A stretch of DNA of 41,874 bases. It comes from Pseudomonadota bacterium. Its GTDB lineage: Bacteria > Pseudomonadota > Gammaproteobacteria > Burkholderiales > Burkholderiaceae_C. Position numbers and translations under genes: made by a program. The stretch covers positions 1 to 41,874 of the forward strand of contig JAFEEH010000202.1 in assembly GCA_018241185.1 (NCBI GenBank), given 5' to 3'. Shown in pieces: positions 9,633 through 19,232 of this stretch. Every line of letters begins with the position of its first letter. Position 1 is the first letter of the stretch. A model generated the notes under the pieces. It saw only the letters and a program-made list of their open reading frames with translations. It had not been told where the DNA came from and made no database searches.

Positions 9633-10158
9633 CCTGGCGCTCGCGTTGACGGCCGGCCTGATGGCCGGCCCGGCCCTTGCCGAAGACCCGGTGCGCATCA
9701 TCGAGCGAGGCGGCGACCTCAACCACCGTGGCTACGAGCCCGAGCAGTGGAAGGAAACCGAAGCGCCGCCGCCGCCGGCCTTCGACATGAAGCGGCTGGT
9801 GCCATTGGCCATGCCGCCGTACATGAGCCTGAAGTTCGGCGTCGATCCGCAGACGATGACCGTCACGCCGGATGGTGTGGTGCGCTACGTGGTCGTCGCA
9901 TACCGCGAGGCCGGCAATGCGACCAACGCCTTCTACGAGGCCGTGCGCTGCTCGACCGACGAGTACAAGACCTATGCGCGCTACGGCGGCGACGGCTGGT
10001 CGCCGGTGACGAACGCGGAGTGGAAGAAGATCGACGACCGCAACTCGATCTACACCTCCGAACTCGCCAAGCAGTCGCTGTGCCGCGGACGGGCGCCCCG
10101 CGCCTCGGTCTCGGACATGATCCGCGAGCTCAAACGGCCCGAAGACTACCTCCGCTAG
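9619..10158 (+). CDS. Secreted CNP1-like family protein
   Basis: A 179-residue exported protein. The signal peptide [21 protein letters not shown] ends at about residue 21, before EDPVRI. The mature part ([51 protein letters not shown]) resembles the CNP1-like family, which is known mainly from Betaproteobacteria and has no firm function. The ATG at 9619 lies inside the rppH tail. A longer version from 9568 ([17 protein letters not shown]...) is possible but less signal-like. It is probably co-transcribed with rppH and ends 10 bp from the convergent proB. Confidence 0.85.
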   Translation: MRLASLALALTAGLMAGPALAEDPVRIIERGGDLNHRGYEPEQWKETEAPPPPAFDMKRLVPLAMPPYMSLKFGVDPQTMTVTPDGVVRYVVVAYREAGNATNAFYEAVRCSTDEYKTYARYGGDGWSPVTNAEWKKIDDRNSIYTSELAKQSLCRGRAPRASVSDMIRELKRPEDYLR

Positions 10159-10168
10159 CTGGTGGCTC

Positions 10169-11317
10169 TCAGCCTGCGGTGCGCGTGAGCACCAGGTTGT
10201 CGCGGTGGACCATTTCGGGCTCCGCCGCATAACCCAGCAGGCGCTCGAACTCGGACGAGGGCTTGCGGCACAGCAGCCGCGCCTCGCCGCTCGAGTAGTT
10301 GGCCAGGCCGCGGGCCAGTTCGAAACCTTGCGGGTCTCGGATGGCGATCACGTCGCCGCGCGAGAAGTCGCCCTCCACCGCGGTCATGCCGATCGGCAAC
10401 AGGCTCTTGCCCTCGCCGCGCACCTTGGCGGCCGCGCCCGCATCGACCGTGACCGAGCCGCGCATCTGCAGGTGGTCGGCCATCCAGCGCTTGCGGGCCT
10501 GGTGCTTGGCGGTCTGCGCGACCAGCAGCGTGCCGATGGACTCACCCGCCGCCAGGCGCAGCAGCGCGTCCGGCTCGCGGCCCCAGGCGATGACCGTCGA
10601 AGCGCCCGACGCGGCGGCGCGCTTGGCGGCGAGGATCTTGGTGATCATGCCGCCGCGGCCGATGCTCGAGCCCGCACCGCCGGCCATCGCCTCGAGCGCC
10701 GGATCGCCGGCCTGGGCCTCGTGCACGAACGTGGCCGCCGGGTCCTTGCGCGGGTCGGCGGTGTACAGGCCCTTCTGATCCGTGAGGATCACCAGCGCAT
10801 CGGCCTCGACGAGGTTGGCCACCAGCGCGCCCAGCGTGTCGTTGTCGCCGAACTTGATCTCGTCGTTGACCACCGTGTCGTTCTCGTTGATCACCGGCAG
10901 CACGCCCAGGCCCAGCAGCGTGAGCAGGGTCGAGCGGCCGTTGAGGTAGCGCTCGCGGTCGGCCAGGTCGGCGTGGGTGAGCAGCACCTGGGCGCTGCCC
11001 AGGCCGTTCTCGCGCAGCTTGGTCTCGTAGATCTGCGCCAGGCCCATCTGGCCCACGGCGGCAGCGGCCTGGAGTTCGTTGACTTCCTTCGGGCGGCTCG
11101 TCCAGCCCAGGCGCTTCATGCCCTCGGCGATGGCGCCGCTGGACACCATCACCACCTCGCGGCCATCGCGCACCAGCGCCGCCAGTTGTCGGCACCATTC
11201 ACCGATGGCCTGCTCGTCGAGCCCACGGCCTTCGTTGGTGACCAGGCTGGAGCCCACCTTGACCACGATGCGACGCGCATCGCGCAGGACAGTGGAGGTG
11301 AAGGAGTTCGAAGTCAT
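10169..11317 (-). CDS. proB: Glutamate 5-kinase with PUA domain
   Basis: Phosphorylates glutamate to glutamyl-5-phosphate, the first step of proline synthesis, and is usually feedback-inhibited by proline. The 382 residues comprise an amino-acid kinase domain (about 1-270: [70 protein letters not shown]) and a C-terminal PUA domain (about 290-375: [21 protein letters not shown]). It lies downstream of rplU-rpmA-obgE on the same strand, a common proteobacterial order. Repeat R1 copy D fills the gap to obgE. Confidence 0.97.
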   Translation of the reverse strand: MTSNSFTSTVLRDARRIVVKVGSSLVTNEGRGLDEQAIGEWCRQLAALVRDGREVVMVSSGAIAEGMKRLGWTSRPKEVNELQAAAAVGQMGLAQIYETKLRENGLGSAQVLLTHADLADRERYLNGRSTLLTLLGLGVLPVINENDTVVNDEIKFGDNDTLGALVANLVEADALVILTDQKGLYTADPRKDPAATFVHEAQAGDPALEAMAGGAGSSIGRGGMITKILAAKRAAASGASTVIAWGREPDALLRLAAGESIGTLLVAQTAKHQARKRWMADHLQMRGSVTVDAGAAAKVRGEGKSLLPIGMTAVEGDFSRGDVIAIRDPQGFELARGLANYSSGEARLLCRKPSSEFERLLGYAAEPEMVHRDNLVLTRTAG

Positions 11318-11353
11318 ACAAGCCGAAAACGGGCGGAGAAGGCGTGGATATTG

Positions 11354-11381
11354 CGCGGACAGCTATCGATTCGATAGCAAA
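11354..11381 (+). repeat. Dispersed palindromic repeat R1, copy D (core only)
   Basis: GCTATCGA (11362-11369), T, TCGATAGC (11371-11378) form a perfect 8-bp palindrome. A degenerate GCGCGGAC arm precedes it. It lies in the 72-bp gap between obgE and proB. Confidence 0.65.
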
Positions 11382-11389
11382 CAATTCGG

Positions 11390-12469
<1,080 letters not shown>

Positions 12470-12538
12470 TTACAAATGCGGCGTTGTGGGCGCGGCTCGG
12501 GCAAAGGAAGGTCACGCCATGCGGGACCCGGAAATGAC

Positions 12539-12562
12539 GAAGCCCCGACAGGGCGGGGCTTC
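12539..12562 (-). terminator. Hairpin after rpmA, probable terminator or attenuator
   Basis: GAAGCCCCG (12539-12547), 6-nt loop, CGGGGCTTC (12554-12562): a perfect 9-bp stem. Read on the minus strand it is followed by GTCATTTCC, a poor T-tract, so termination may be partial and let some transcription continue into obgE. Confidence 0.6.
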
Positions 12563-12589
12563 GGAGGTGGGCTGGACTTCCGAGGAAGT

Positions 12590-12847
12590 TCAGACCGGGG
12601 TCACGCTGACCGTATGCTTGTTCAGCGCACCCTTGGTGCCGAAGGAGATGCGGCCATCGACGAGCGCGAACAGCGTGTGGTCCTTGCCGACACCGACGTT
12701 CACGCCCGCGTGCATGCGGGTACCGCGCTGGCGCACGATGATCGAACCGGCGCTGACGACCTGGCCACCGAAGGCCTTCACGCCGAGCATCTTGGGCTTG
12801 GAATCGCGCCCGTTTCGCGTAGAGCCGCCGCCTTTTTTCTGTGCCAT
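12590..12847 (-). CDS. rpmA: 50S ribosomal protein L27
   Basis: An 85-residue ribosomal protein near the peptidyl-transferase centre. The N-terminus [16 protein letters not shown] is the standard form with no cleavable extension. [22 protein letters not shown] and [20 protein letters not shown] are family-typical. It lies 14 bp downstream of rplU in the conserved rplU-rpmA-obgE cluster. Confidence 0.98.
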   Translation of the reverse strand: MAQKKGGGSTRNGRDSKPKMLGVKAFGGQVVSAGSIIVRQRGTRMHAGVNVGVGKDHTLFALVDGRISFGTKGALNKHTVSVTPV

Positions 12848-12861
12848 GGTGTCTGCTCCAG

Positions 12862-13173
12862 TTAGCCGGCGATCGCGCCGATCTGCAGTTCGGTGAACTG
12901 CTGGCGATGGCCTTGACGTTTCTGATAGTGCTTGCGACGGCGCATCTTGAAGATGCGAACCTTGTCGTGCTTGCCGTGCGCCACGACCGTGGCCGTGACG
13001 GTTGCGCCGGACACCAGGGGGGTGCCGACCTTGATTTCAGCGCCGTTGCCGACGGCCAGAACCTGGTCGATCACGATTTCCTGGCCAACGTCCGCAGCAA
13101 TCTGTTCTACTTTAATTTTTTCGCCGGAAGCAACGCGATACTGCTTGCCACCGGTTTTTATGACCGCGTACAT
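12862..13173 (-). CDS. rplU: 50S ribosomal protein L21
   Basis: A 103-residue protein of the large ribosomal subunit. It begins [18 protein letters not shown] at the ATG at 13173, and ends with the basic [20 protein letters not shown] segment typical of L21. The open frame runs further upstream to 13248, but that part ([14 protein letters not shown]) is untranslated leader and includes the hairpin at 13191-13213. It is the first gene of the rplU-rpmA cluster, with the divergent ispB promoter upstream. Confidence 0.98.
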   Translation of the reverse strand: MYAVIKTGGKQYRVASGEKIKVEQIAADVGQEIVIDQVLAVGNGAEIKVGTPLVSGATVTATVVAHGKHDKVRIFKMRRRKHYQKRQGHRQQFTELQIGAIAG

Positions 13174-13190
13174 AGGGACCCTTCTTGGTA

Positions 13191-13213
13191 TTCCGGGAAC
13201 AGGGCTCCCGGAA
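13191..13213 (-). promoter_or_regulatory. Hairpin in the rplU leader
   Basis: TTCCGGGA (13191-13198) and TCCCGGAA (13206-13213) form a perfect 8-bp stem around a 7-nt loop, 18 nt before the rplU start. Ribosomal protein genes often carry autoregulatory leaders, so this is a candidate, but I recognise no known class. A possible minus-strand -10 (TATAGT) lies at 13247-13252. Confidence 0.4.
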
Positions 13214-13315
13214 GATGGCTCCGCAGCGAATTCTGCGAAGCCTTCCACTATACCATGCAGATGGCCGCTGTGCCGGCCAAGCGCCCGCGCCGACGGTCCG
13301 CTCCAGGGCGCTCCC

Positions 13316-13321
13316 TATAAT
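13316..13321 (+). promoter_or_regulatory. Predicted -10 box of the ispB promoter
   Basis: Consensus TATAAT with a weak -35 near 13293. Transcription would start near 13328, which excludes upstream ATG codons in the ispB frame and favours the TTG at 13365. Confidence 0.55.
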
Positions 13322-13364
13322 CCCCGCCTTTCCCCGAATCCCTCGCGCCCTGGCGCCACCGCCC

Positions 13365-14351
13365 TTGTCCGCCCCAACATCCTCCGCCAGTTCTGCCGCC
13401 CTGGACCTCATCGCCGGCGACATGGCCGAGGTGGACAAGGTCATTTCCGCACGGCTCGACACCGGCGTTCCGCTGGTCAGCCAAGTCTCCAGATACATCA
13501 TCGCCGCCGGCGGCAAGCGCCTGCGGCCCGCACTGTTGCTGCTGATGTGCGGCGCCCTGGGCTACACCGGCGAACAGCGCTTCAACCTTGCCGCGGTGGT
13601 CGAGTTCATCCACACCGCCACACTCCTGCACGACGACGTCGTCGACGAGTCCACCATGCGGCGCGGGCGACCCACGGCCAACGAGTCCTTCGGCAATGCC
13701 GCCAGCGTGCTGGTCGGCGATTTCCTGTACTCGCGCGCCTTCCAGATGATGCTGGACTCGCGCGACATGCGCGTGATGGAAATCCTGGCCGACGCGACCA
13801 ACGTGATCGCCGAGGGCGAAGTGCTTCAGTTGATGAACATGGGTGACGCGTCGCTGGACGAGACCGCCTACCTGCACGTCATTCGCTCCAAGACCGCAAA
13901 GCTGTTCGAGGCCAGCACCCAGCTCGCAGCCGTGCTGGCAGGCGCATCGCCGGAATTGGAGGCCGCCTGCGCCCGTTACGGGCAGGCGCTCGGAACGGCA
14001 TTTCAGGTGGTCGACGACGTGCTCGACTATGCGGGCGATGCCGCCGAAACGGGCAAGAACGTGGGCGATGACCTGCGGGAAGGCAAGACCACCCTTCCAC
14101 TCATCCTCGCGATGCAACGCGGTCGACCTGAGCAGGCCGAAATGGTTCGCAACGCGATCCAGCAGGGCGATGTCAGCCAACTGCCTCAGCTCATTGCGAT
14201 CGTGAAGGAAACCGGCGCACTCGACGCCACGCGCGCTTCCGCGGCCGCCGAAGCACAACGCGCGATCGACGCGTTGGCGATGCTTCCGGCAAATTCCTTT
14301 ACAGAAGGTTTGCTACAATTGGCGGCTCAGTTGCTTGAACGCCGAGCCTAA
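13365..14351 (+). CDS. ispB: Polyprenyl diphosphate synthase (octaprenyl type)
   Basis: A trans-prenyl synthase that builds the ubiquinone side chain from farnesyl diphosphate and isopentenyl diphosphate. The first aspartate-rich motif is LLHDDVVDEST and the second is QVVDDVLDYAGD. GGKRLRPALLLL and GEVLQLMNMGD are also seen. With the TTG start at 13365 (LSAPTSSASSAALDLIAGDM) it has 328 residues, close to the family. The frame is open back to 13185 but that part precedes the TATAAT box. The product chain length (C40 is usual in this group) cannot be proved from sequence alone. It is divergent from rplU and followed by tRNA-Pro. Confidence 0.93.
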   Translation: MSAPTSSASSAALDLIAGDMAEVDKVISARLDTGVPLVSQVSRYIIAAGGKRLRPALLLLMCGALGYTGEQRFNLAAVVEFIHTATLLHDDVVDESTMRRGRPTANESFGNAASVLVGDFLYSRAFQMMLDSRDMRVMEILADATNVIAEGEVLQLMNMGDASLDETAYLHVIRSKTAKLFEASTQLAAVLAGASPELEAACARYGQALGTAFQVVDDVLDYAGDAAETGKNVGDDLREGKTTLPLILAMQRGRPEQAEMVRNAIQQGDVSQLPQLIAIVKETGALDATRASAAAEAQRAIDALAMLPANSFTEGLLQLAAQLLERRA

Positions 14352-14387
14352 GTCACCAGCGAAGGTCGAGTTTCAAATCTGGCACAT

Positions 14388-14464
14388 CGGGGTGTAGCTT
14401 AGCCTGGTAGAGCGCTACGTTCGGGACGTAGAGGCCGGAGGTTCGAATCCTCTCACCCCGACCA
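14388..14464 (+). tRNA. tRNA-Pro, anticodon CGG
   Basis: A 77-nt cloverleaf: acceptor stem CGGGGTG paired with CACCCCG, then discriminator A and an encoded CCA (14462-14464). The anticodon arm is CTACG-TTCGGGA-CGTAG, giving anticodon CGG, which reads CCG proline codons. The T arm is CGGAGGTTCGAATCCTCT-like and intact. It lies 36 bp after ispB. Confidence 0.97.
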
Positions 14465-14580
14465 GTCTTGGTCATGTAATGCGAAATGCTGCGCAAAACT
14501 GTTGCGGGCTTGCGATTTACAGCACCAAGTCGATCAGCGATGATCGTGAATCAATTTTTCACGTCTTTTACATTCGCTGA

Positions 14581-16314
14581 ATGGCTGCCGCCGATCCCCT
14601 TGCCAAAGAAAGTGCTTCCGTCGCCCTGCCGGGGCTGGCCCGCGCACTGATTTCGGCTGGCAAGCTGCAGGCGAAGGCGGCAGAAGACATCTACCAGAAG
14701 TCGCGCACCTCGCGCAGTAGCTTCATTGCCGAACTGACTGGCAGCGGCGCAGTGTCGGCATCGGATCTCGCCCACACCCTGTCGAGCGCCTTCGGCGCCC
14801 CGCTGCTGGACCTCGACGCCATCGACGCTCAACGGCTGCCCAAGGATCTGCTGGACGCCAAGCTCTGCCAGTCCTACCGCATCGTCGTCCTCGGCAAGCG
14901 CAACAACCGCCTCATCGTCGCAACGGCCGATCCCTCCGATCAGCAGGCTGTGGAGAAGATCAAGTTTGCGTCGCAGATGGGCGTGGACTGGGTCATCGCC
15001 GAGTACGACAAGCTGTCGCGCATGGTCGAGGCGGCGGCCGTCAGCGCGGCCGAGACCATCGACAACATCATCGGCGGCGAGTTCGAGTTCGACGAAGCGT
15101 CGCCCGAAGCTTCGGATGCCCCCGACCAGGCCGCCGCCGAGGTCGAGGACGCGCCCGTGGTGCGCTTCCTGCACAAGATGCTGCTGGACGCGTTCAGCAT
15201 GCGCGCCTCGGACATCCATTTCGAGCCCTACGAGCACAACTACCGCGTGCGGTTTCGCGTCGACGGGGAACTGCGCGAGATCGCGAGCCCGCCGGTCGTG
15301 ATCAAGGACAAGCTGTCCTCCCGCATCAAGGTGATCTCGAAGCTGGACATCTCCGAGAAGCGCGTGCCGCAGGACGGCCGCATGAAGCTCAAGGTCGGGC
15401 CGGACCGGGTCATCGACTTCCGCGTCAGCACCTTGCCGACCCTGTTCGGCGAGAAGATCGTGATCCGTATCCTCGACCCCAGCAGCGCGCGCCTGGGCAT
15501 CGACGCGCTCGGCTACGACCCCGAGGAAAAGCAGCGCCTGATGGATGCCATCGGGCGACCGTACGGCATGATCCTGGTGACCGGTCCCACGGGCTCGGGA
15601 AAGACGGTGTCGCTGTACACCTGCCTCAACCTGCTGAACAAGCCTGGCGTCAACATCGCCACGGCCGAGGACCCGTCGGAAATCAACCTGCCCGGCGTCA
15701 ACCAGGTCAACGTGAACGAGCGTGCCGGCCTCACCTTCGCCGCGGCGCTCCGGGCCTTCTTGCGGCAGGACCCCGACATCATCATGGTCGGCGAAATCCG
15801 CGACCTCGAGACGGCCGACATTTCGATCAAGGCTGCGCAGACGGGGCACCTTGTGCTGTCGACGCTGCACACCAACGACGCACCGACCACGCTCACGCGC
15901 ATGCGCAACATGGGCATCGCGCCCTTCAACATCGCGTCCAGCGTGATCCTGATCACCGCGCAGCGCCTTGCGAGGCGCCTGTGCGTCAACTGCAAGGCGC
16001 CGGCCCCCGAGATCCCTCGCCAAGCGCTGCTGGACGCCGGCTTCAAGGAGGCCGAGCTCGACGGCTCCTGGAAACCCTACAAACCAGTGGGCTGTTCGGC
16101 GTGCAACGGCGGCTACAAGGGCCGTGTCGGCATCTACCAGGTGATGCCGATCAGCGAGGAGATCCAGAAGATCATCCTGCGCGACGGCAGCGCGATGGAC
16201 ATCGCCGCACAGGCGGAACGCGAAGGCGTGCGCTCCCTGCGCCGATCCGGCCTGCAGAAGGTCATGCAGGGGTTGACCTCGCTCGAGGAAGTGGTCGGCG
16301 TCACCAACGAGTGA
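14581..16314 (+). CDS. pilB: Type IV pilus assembly ATPase PilB
   Basis: The cytoplasmic hexameric ATPase that drives pilus extension. The 577 residues comprise a GSPII_E N-terminal domain (about 20-190) and the ATPase domain. Walker A is GPTGSGKT at residues 335-342, the Asp box is near IATAEDPSEINLPGV, and Walker B is IIMVGEIRD. The His box is GHLVLSTLHTNDA. Zinc-binding cysteines CVNC and CSAC are near residues 466-505. The upstream 107 bp are AT-richer than the region and hold the likely promoter; no strong Shine-Dalgarno precedes the ATG. First gene of pilB-pilC-pilD. Confidence 0.97.
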   Translation: MAAADPLAKESASVALPGLARALISAGKLQAKAAEDIYQKSRTSRSSFIAELTGSGAVSASDLAHTLSSAFGAPLLDLDAIDAQRLPKDLLDAKLCQSYRIVVLGKRNNRLIVATADPSDQQAVEKIKFASQMGVDWVIAEYDKLSRMVEAAAVSAAETIDNIIGGEFEFDEASPEASDAPDQAAAEVEDAPVVRFLHKMLLDAFSMRASDIHFEPYEHNYRVRFRVDGELREIASPPVVIKDKLSSRIKVISKLDISEKRVPQDGRMKLKVGPDRVIDFRVSTLPTLFGEKIVIRILDPSSARLGIDALGYDPEEKQRLMDAIGRPYGMILVTGPTGSGKTVSLYTCLNLLNKPGVNIATAEDPSEINLPGVNQVNVNERAGLTFAAALRAFLRQDPDIIMVGEIRDLETADISIKAAQTGHLVLSTLHTNDAPTTLTRMRNMGIAPFNIASSVILITAQRLARRLCVNCKAPAPEIPRQALLDAGFKEAELDGSWKPYKPVGCSACNGGYKGRVGIYQVMPISEEIQKIILRDGSAMDIAAQAEREGVRSLRRSGLQKVMQGLTSLEEVVGVTNE

Positions 16315-16333
16315 CGCGACATTGGAGATTCGC

Positions 16334-17557
16334 ATGGCAACCGCCGTCCAAACCAGCAGAAACGCCAAGGAAACCGTCTACGAGTGGGAAGGACGGGACC
16401 GCAACGGCAAGGTCGTGCGCGGGGAGATGCGCGCAGCGGGCGAGAACCAGGTACAGGCCAGCCTGCGCCGCCAGGGCGTGCTTGCCTCGAAGATCAAGAA
16501 GCGCCGCATGCGCTCGGGCAAGTCCATCAAGCCCAAGGACATCGCGATCTTCACCCGGCAACTCGCCACCATGATGAAGGCCGGCGTGCCACTGCTGCAG
16601 GCCTTCGACATCGTCGGGCGCGGCAATGCCAACGCCAACGTCACCCGGCTGCTGAACGACATCCGGACCGACGTGGAAACCGGCACCTCGCTATCGTCGG
16701 CATTCCGCAAGTTCCCCAAGTACTTCGACAACCTGTACTGCAACCTGGTCGAGGCCGGCGAAGCGGCCGGTATCCTGGAAGACCTGCTCGACCGTCTCGC
16801 CACCTACATGGAGAAGACGGAAGCCATCAAGTCGAAGATCAAGTCGGCCCTGATGTACCCCACCGCCGTGATCGTGGTGGCCTTCGTGGTGGTCGCGATC
16901 ATCATGATCTTCGTGATCCCGGCCTTCAAGCAGGTGTTCACGTCCTTCGGCGCCGACCTGCCCGCGCCGACGCTGTTCGTGATGGCGGTCAGCGAGTTCT
17001 TCGTCGCCTACTGGTGGCTGATCTTCGGCGTGATCGGCGGCGGCCTCTACTTCTTCATCCAGGCCTGGAAGCGCAACGAGCGCGTGCAGCGCTTCATGGA
17101 CCGGCTGCTGCTCAAGCTGCCCATCTTCGGTGCGCTGATTGACAAATCCTGCGTGGCGCGCTGGACGCGCACGCTCGCCACGATGTTCGCGGCCGGCGTG
17201 CCACTGGTCGAGGCCCTCGATTCCGTCGGTGGCGCGTCGGGCAACACGGTGTACGGCGATGCGACGGTCAAGATCCAGCAGGAGGTGTCGACCGGCACCA
17301 GCCTGACCACGGCCATGACCAACGCCAACCTCTTTCCCTCGATGGTGCTGCAGATGACGGCCATCGGCGAGGAATCCGGCTCCATCGACCACATGCTGGG
17401 CAAGGCCGCCGATTTCTACGAATCCGAAGTCGACGACATGGTGGCTGGCCTGTCGAGCCTGATGGAACCCATCATCATCGTCATCCTCGGCACCATCATC
17501 GGCGGCATCGTGGTGTCGATGTACCTGCCCATCTTCAAGCTCGGCCAAGTCGTCTGA
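16334..17557 (+). CDS. pilC: Type IV pilus inner-membrane platform protein PilC
   Basis: The polytopic platform protein that couples the PilB and PilT motors to pilin insertion. The 407 residues contain two GspF-type repeats (FTRQLATMMKAGVPLLQAF near 75; WTRTLATMFAAGVPLVEAL near 280) and three main membrane segments near residues 178-202, 217-242 and 380-402. The start is the ATG at 16334 with GGAGAT 4 nt upstream; a longer reading from TTG at 16322 is less likely. It begins 19 bp after pilB, and its stop overlaps the pilD start. Confidence 0.97.
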   Translation: MATAVQTSRNAKETVYEWEGRDRNGKVVRGEMRAAGENQVQASLRRQGVLASKIKKRRMRSGKSIKPKDIAIFTRQLATMMKAGVPLLQAFDIVGRGNANANVTRLLNDIRTDVETGTSLSSAFRKFPKYFDNLYCNLVEAGEAAGILEDLLDRLATYMEKTEAIKSKIKSALMYPTAVIVVAFVVVAIIMIFVIPAFKQVFTSFGADLPAPTLFVMAVSEFFVAYWWLIFGVIGGGLYFFIQAWKRNERVQRFMDRLLLKLPIFGALIDKSCVARWTRTLATMFAAGVPLVEALDSVGGASGNTVYGDATVKIQQEVSTGTSLTTAMTNANLFPSMVLQMTAIGEESGSIDHMLGKAADFYESEVDDMVAGLSSLMEPIIIVILGTIIGGIVVSMYLPIFKLGQVV

Positions 17558-18522
17558 TGCGGGACCTGGTGCTTGTCGACGCCGTCGTCGGCGGCGTCCT
17601 GGGCCTGCTCATCGGGAGCTTCCTCAACGTCGTCATCCACCGCCTGCCGAAGATGCTCTACCGGGGCTGGCTGACGGATGCGGTGGCCAACCTCTCGTCG
17701 AGCCAGCAGTCGCCCAGCCTGTGGCAGCTGGTATTCGGCACGGCGTCCGCGGCGCCAGCGCCTCTGGTGGCCCATGCCGACGAGGCGCTCAAGCAGGTCG
17801 ATGCATTGCCACCGCTGGGTCTGGCACGGCCGGCATCGCGCTGCGGGCACTGCGGCCATCGCATCCGCTGGTACGAGAACATCCCGGTCCTGAGCTTCCT
17901 GGTGCTGCGCGCCCGATGCTCGGCCTGCGGCACCGCGATCGGCTGGCGGTACCCGGCGGTCGAAATCGTGACGAGCGCCCTCTTCGCCCTCTGCGCCTGG
18001 CGCTTCGGCCTCACGCTCACCGGGGCAGCGTGGGCCGCGTTCTGTGCACTCCTCGTGTGCCAGTTCATGATCGACCTCGACACGCAGTTGCTGCCCGATT
18101 CGCTCAACTACCTGCTGCTCTGGCTCGGCCTCATCGCCTCGGCCACCGGGCTCACCGGCGTTCCGCTGGCGAGCGCGGTGTGGGGCGCCGTCGCGGGCTA
18201 CCTCAGCCTGTGGCTGATCTTTCACCTCTACCGCCTCGCCACCGGCAAGGAAGGCATGGGATTCGGGGACTTCAAGCTCCTGGCGGCACTGGGCACGTGG
18301 CTCGGTGCTGACTACCTGATCGCCATCGTGCTGGTCTCCTCGCTGGTGGGGGCTGTGTTGGGCGGCCTGCTGCTCGTGGCCGGCCGGCTGGCGCACAAGG
18401 ACATCCCGATCTCCTTCGGCCCCTTCCTGGCCGGTGCCGGCCTGGTCTGCCTGGCCATCGGCCCCGACACGGTCCGGGCCTGGGCACCCTTCGCCTTCCC
18501 GTTCAAGGCGCTGACCGGCTGA
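17557..18522 (+). CDS. pilD: Prepilin peptidase / N-methyltransferase PilD
   Basis: The inner-membrane aspartyl protease that cleaves prepilin leader peptides and methylates the new N-terminus. An N-terminal helix with GSFLNVVIHRLP is followed by the cytoplasmic zinc motif CGHCGHRIRW ... CSACGTAIGWRYP. The two catalytic aspartates fall in FMIDLDTQLLPD and GFGDFKLLAALG. At 321 residues it is longer than many PilD proteins: a stretch of about 55 residues (LYRGWLTDAV to ARPASRC) separates the first helix from the zinc motif. The start overlaps the pilC stop (TGATG). Confidence 0.96.
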   Translation: MRDLVLVDAVVGGVLGLLIGSFLNVVIHRLPKMLYRGWLTDAVANLSSSQQSPSLWQLVFGTASAAPAPLVAHADEALKQVDALPPLGLARPASRCGHCGHRIRWYENIPVLSFLVLRARCSACGTAIGWRYPAVEIVTSALFALCAWRFGLTLTGAAWAAFCALLVCQFMIDLDTQLLPDSLNYLLLWLGLIASATGLTGVPLASAVWGAVAGYLSLWLIFHLYRLATGKEGMGFGDFKLLAALGTWLGADYLIAIVLVSSLVGAVLGGLLLVAGRLAHKDIPISFGPFLAGAGLVCLAIGPDTVRAWAPFAFPFKALTG

Positions 18523-18533
18523 CGGGACGCACC

Positions 18534-19136
18534 ATGCGGCGCATCGGCCTCACAGGGGGCATCGGGAGCGGCAAGAGCACCGTCTCTGGCCTGTGGCAGG
18601 CCCTCGGTGCCGCCATCGTCGACACCGACGCCATTGCCCGCTCGCTGACTGTCGCCGGTGGCCCCGCGATGCCCGCGCTAGTGCGGGCCTTCGGCGCGGA
18701 CATCGCCGACGCGACCGGCGCCCTGGACCGCGCCCGCATGCGAGCGCGGGTCTTCGCCGACACGGGAGCCAAGCGGGTGCTCGAGGGCATCCTCCACCCG
18801 CTCATCGGGGCCGAGTGCGAGCGCCAGGCCGGGCTGGCCAAGGCCCCGGCCGTGATTTTCGACGTCCCGCTGCTGGTCGAATCGGGACGCTGGCGCGGCC
18901 TCGTCGACAAGGTGCTGGTCGTCGACACCAGCACGCAGACACAGCGCGAACGGGTGATGGCCCGATCCGGCTGGAGCGACGACACGGTCCGAGCCGTGAT
19001 TGCGCAGCAGGCGACGCGCGCCGCGCGCCGTGCCGCCGCCGACGCCGTGCTCTTCAACGACGGCGTCACGGTCCAGGAACTCGCTGGCCAGGTGCAGAGT
19101 CTGTGGAACCGGTGGCTGGGCGCCGCCTTGCGATAA
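18534..19136 (+). CDS. coaE: Dephospho-CoA kinase
   Basis: Catalyses the last step of coenzyme A synthesis, ATP-dependent phosphorylation of the 3'-hydroxyl of dephospho-CoA. The 200 residues begin MRRIGLTGGIGSGKSTVSG with the P-loop at residues 8-16. AAIVDTDAIAR and FDVPLLVESGRW, both family-typical, follow. It is 11 bp after pilD. The order pilD-coaE-zapD-yacG is widely kept in Proteobacteria, but here three acyltransferase-related genes separate coaE from zapD. Confidence 0.97.
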   Translation: MRRIGLTGGIGSGKSTVSGLWQALGAAIVDTDAIARSLTVAGGPAMPALVRAFGADIADATGALDRARMRARVFADTGAKRVLEGILHPLIGAECERQAGLAKAPAVIFDVPLLVESGRWRGLVDKVLVVDTSTQTQRERVMARSGWSDDTVRAVIAQQATRAARRAAADAVLFNDGVTVQELAGQVQSLWNRWLGAALR

Positions 19137-19232
19137 TCGCGCGTTCGCCGCACGCGCACCGCCACCTCCGGCGGCCCCCGCCAACAAGAAGACAGCGCAG
19201 GCACGCCGACCCCGCGACTCGCGCTTCCCAAG

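Noticed and set aside
13185-13364. Upstream extension of ispB with ATG/GTG starts
   Set aside because: It precedes the TATAAT box at 13316-13321 and shows no similarity to the family N-terminus.
14460-14473. GACCA-GTCT-TGGTC hairpin at the end of tRNA-Pro as a terminator
   Set aside because: The stem is only 5 bp, overlaps the mature CCA end and has no T-tract.
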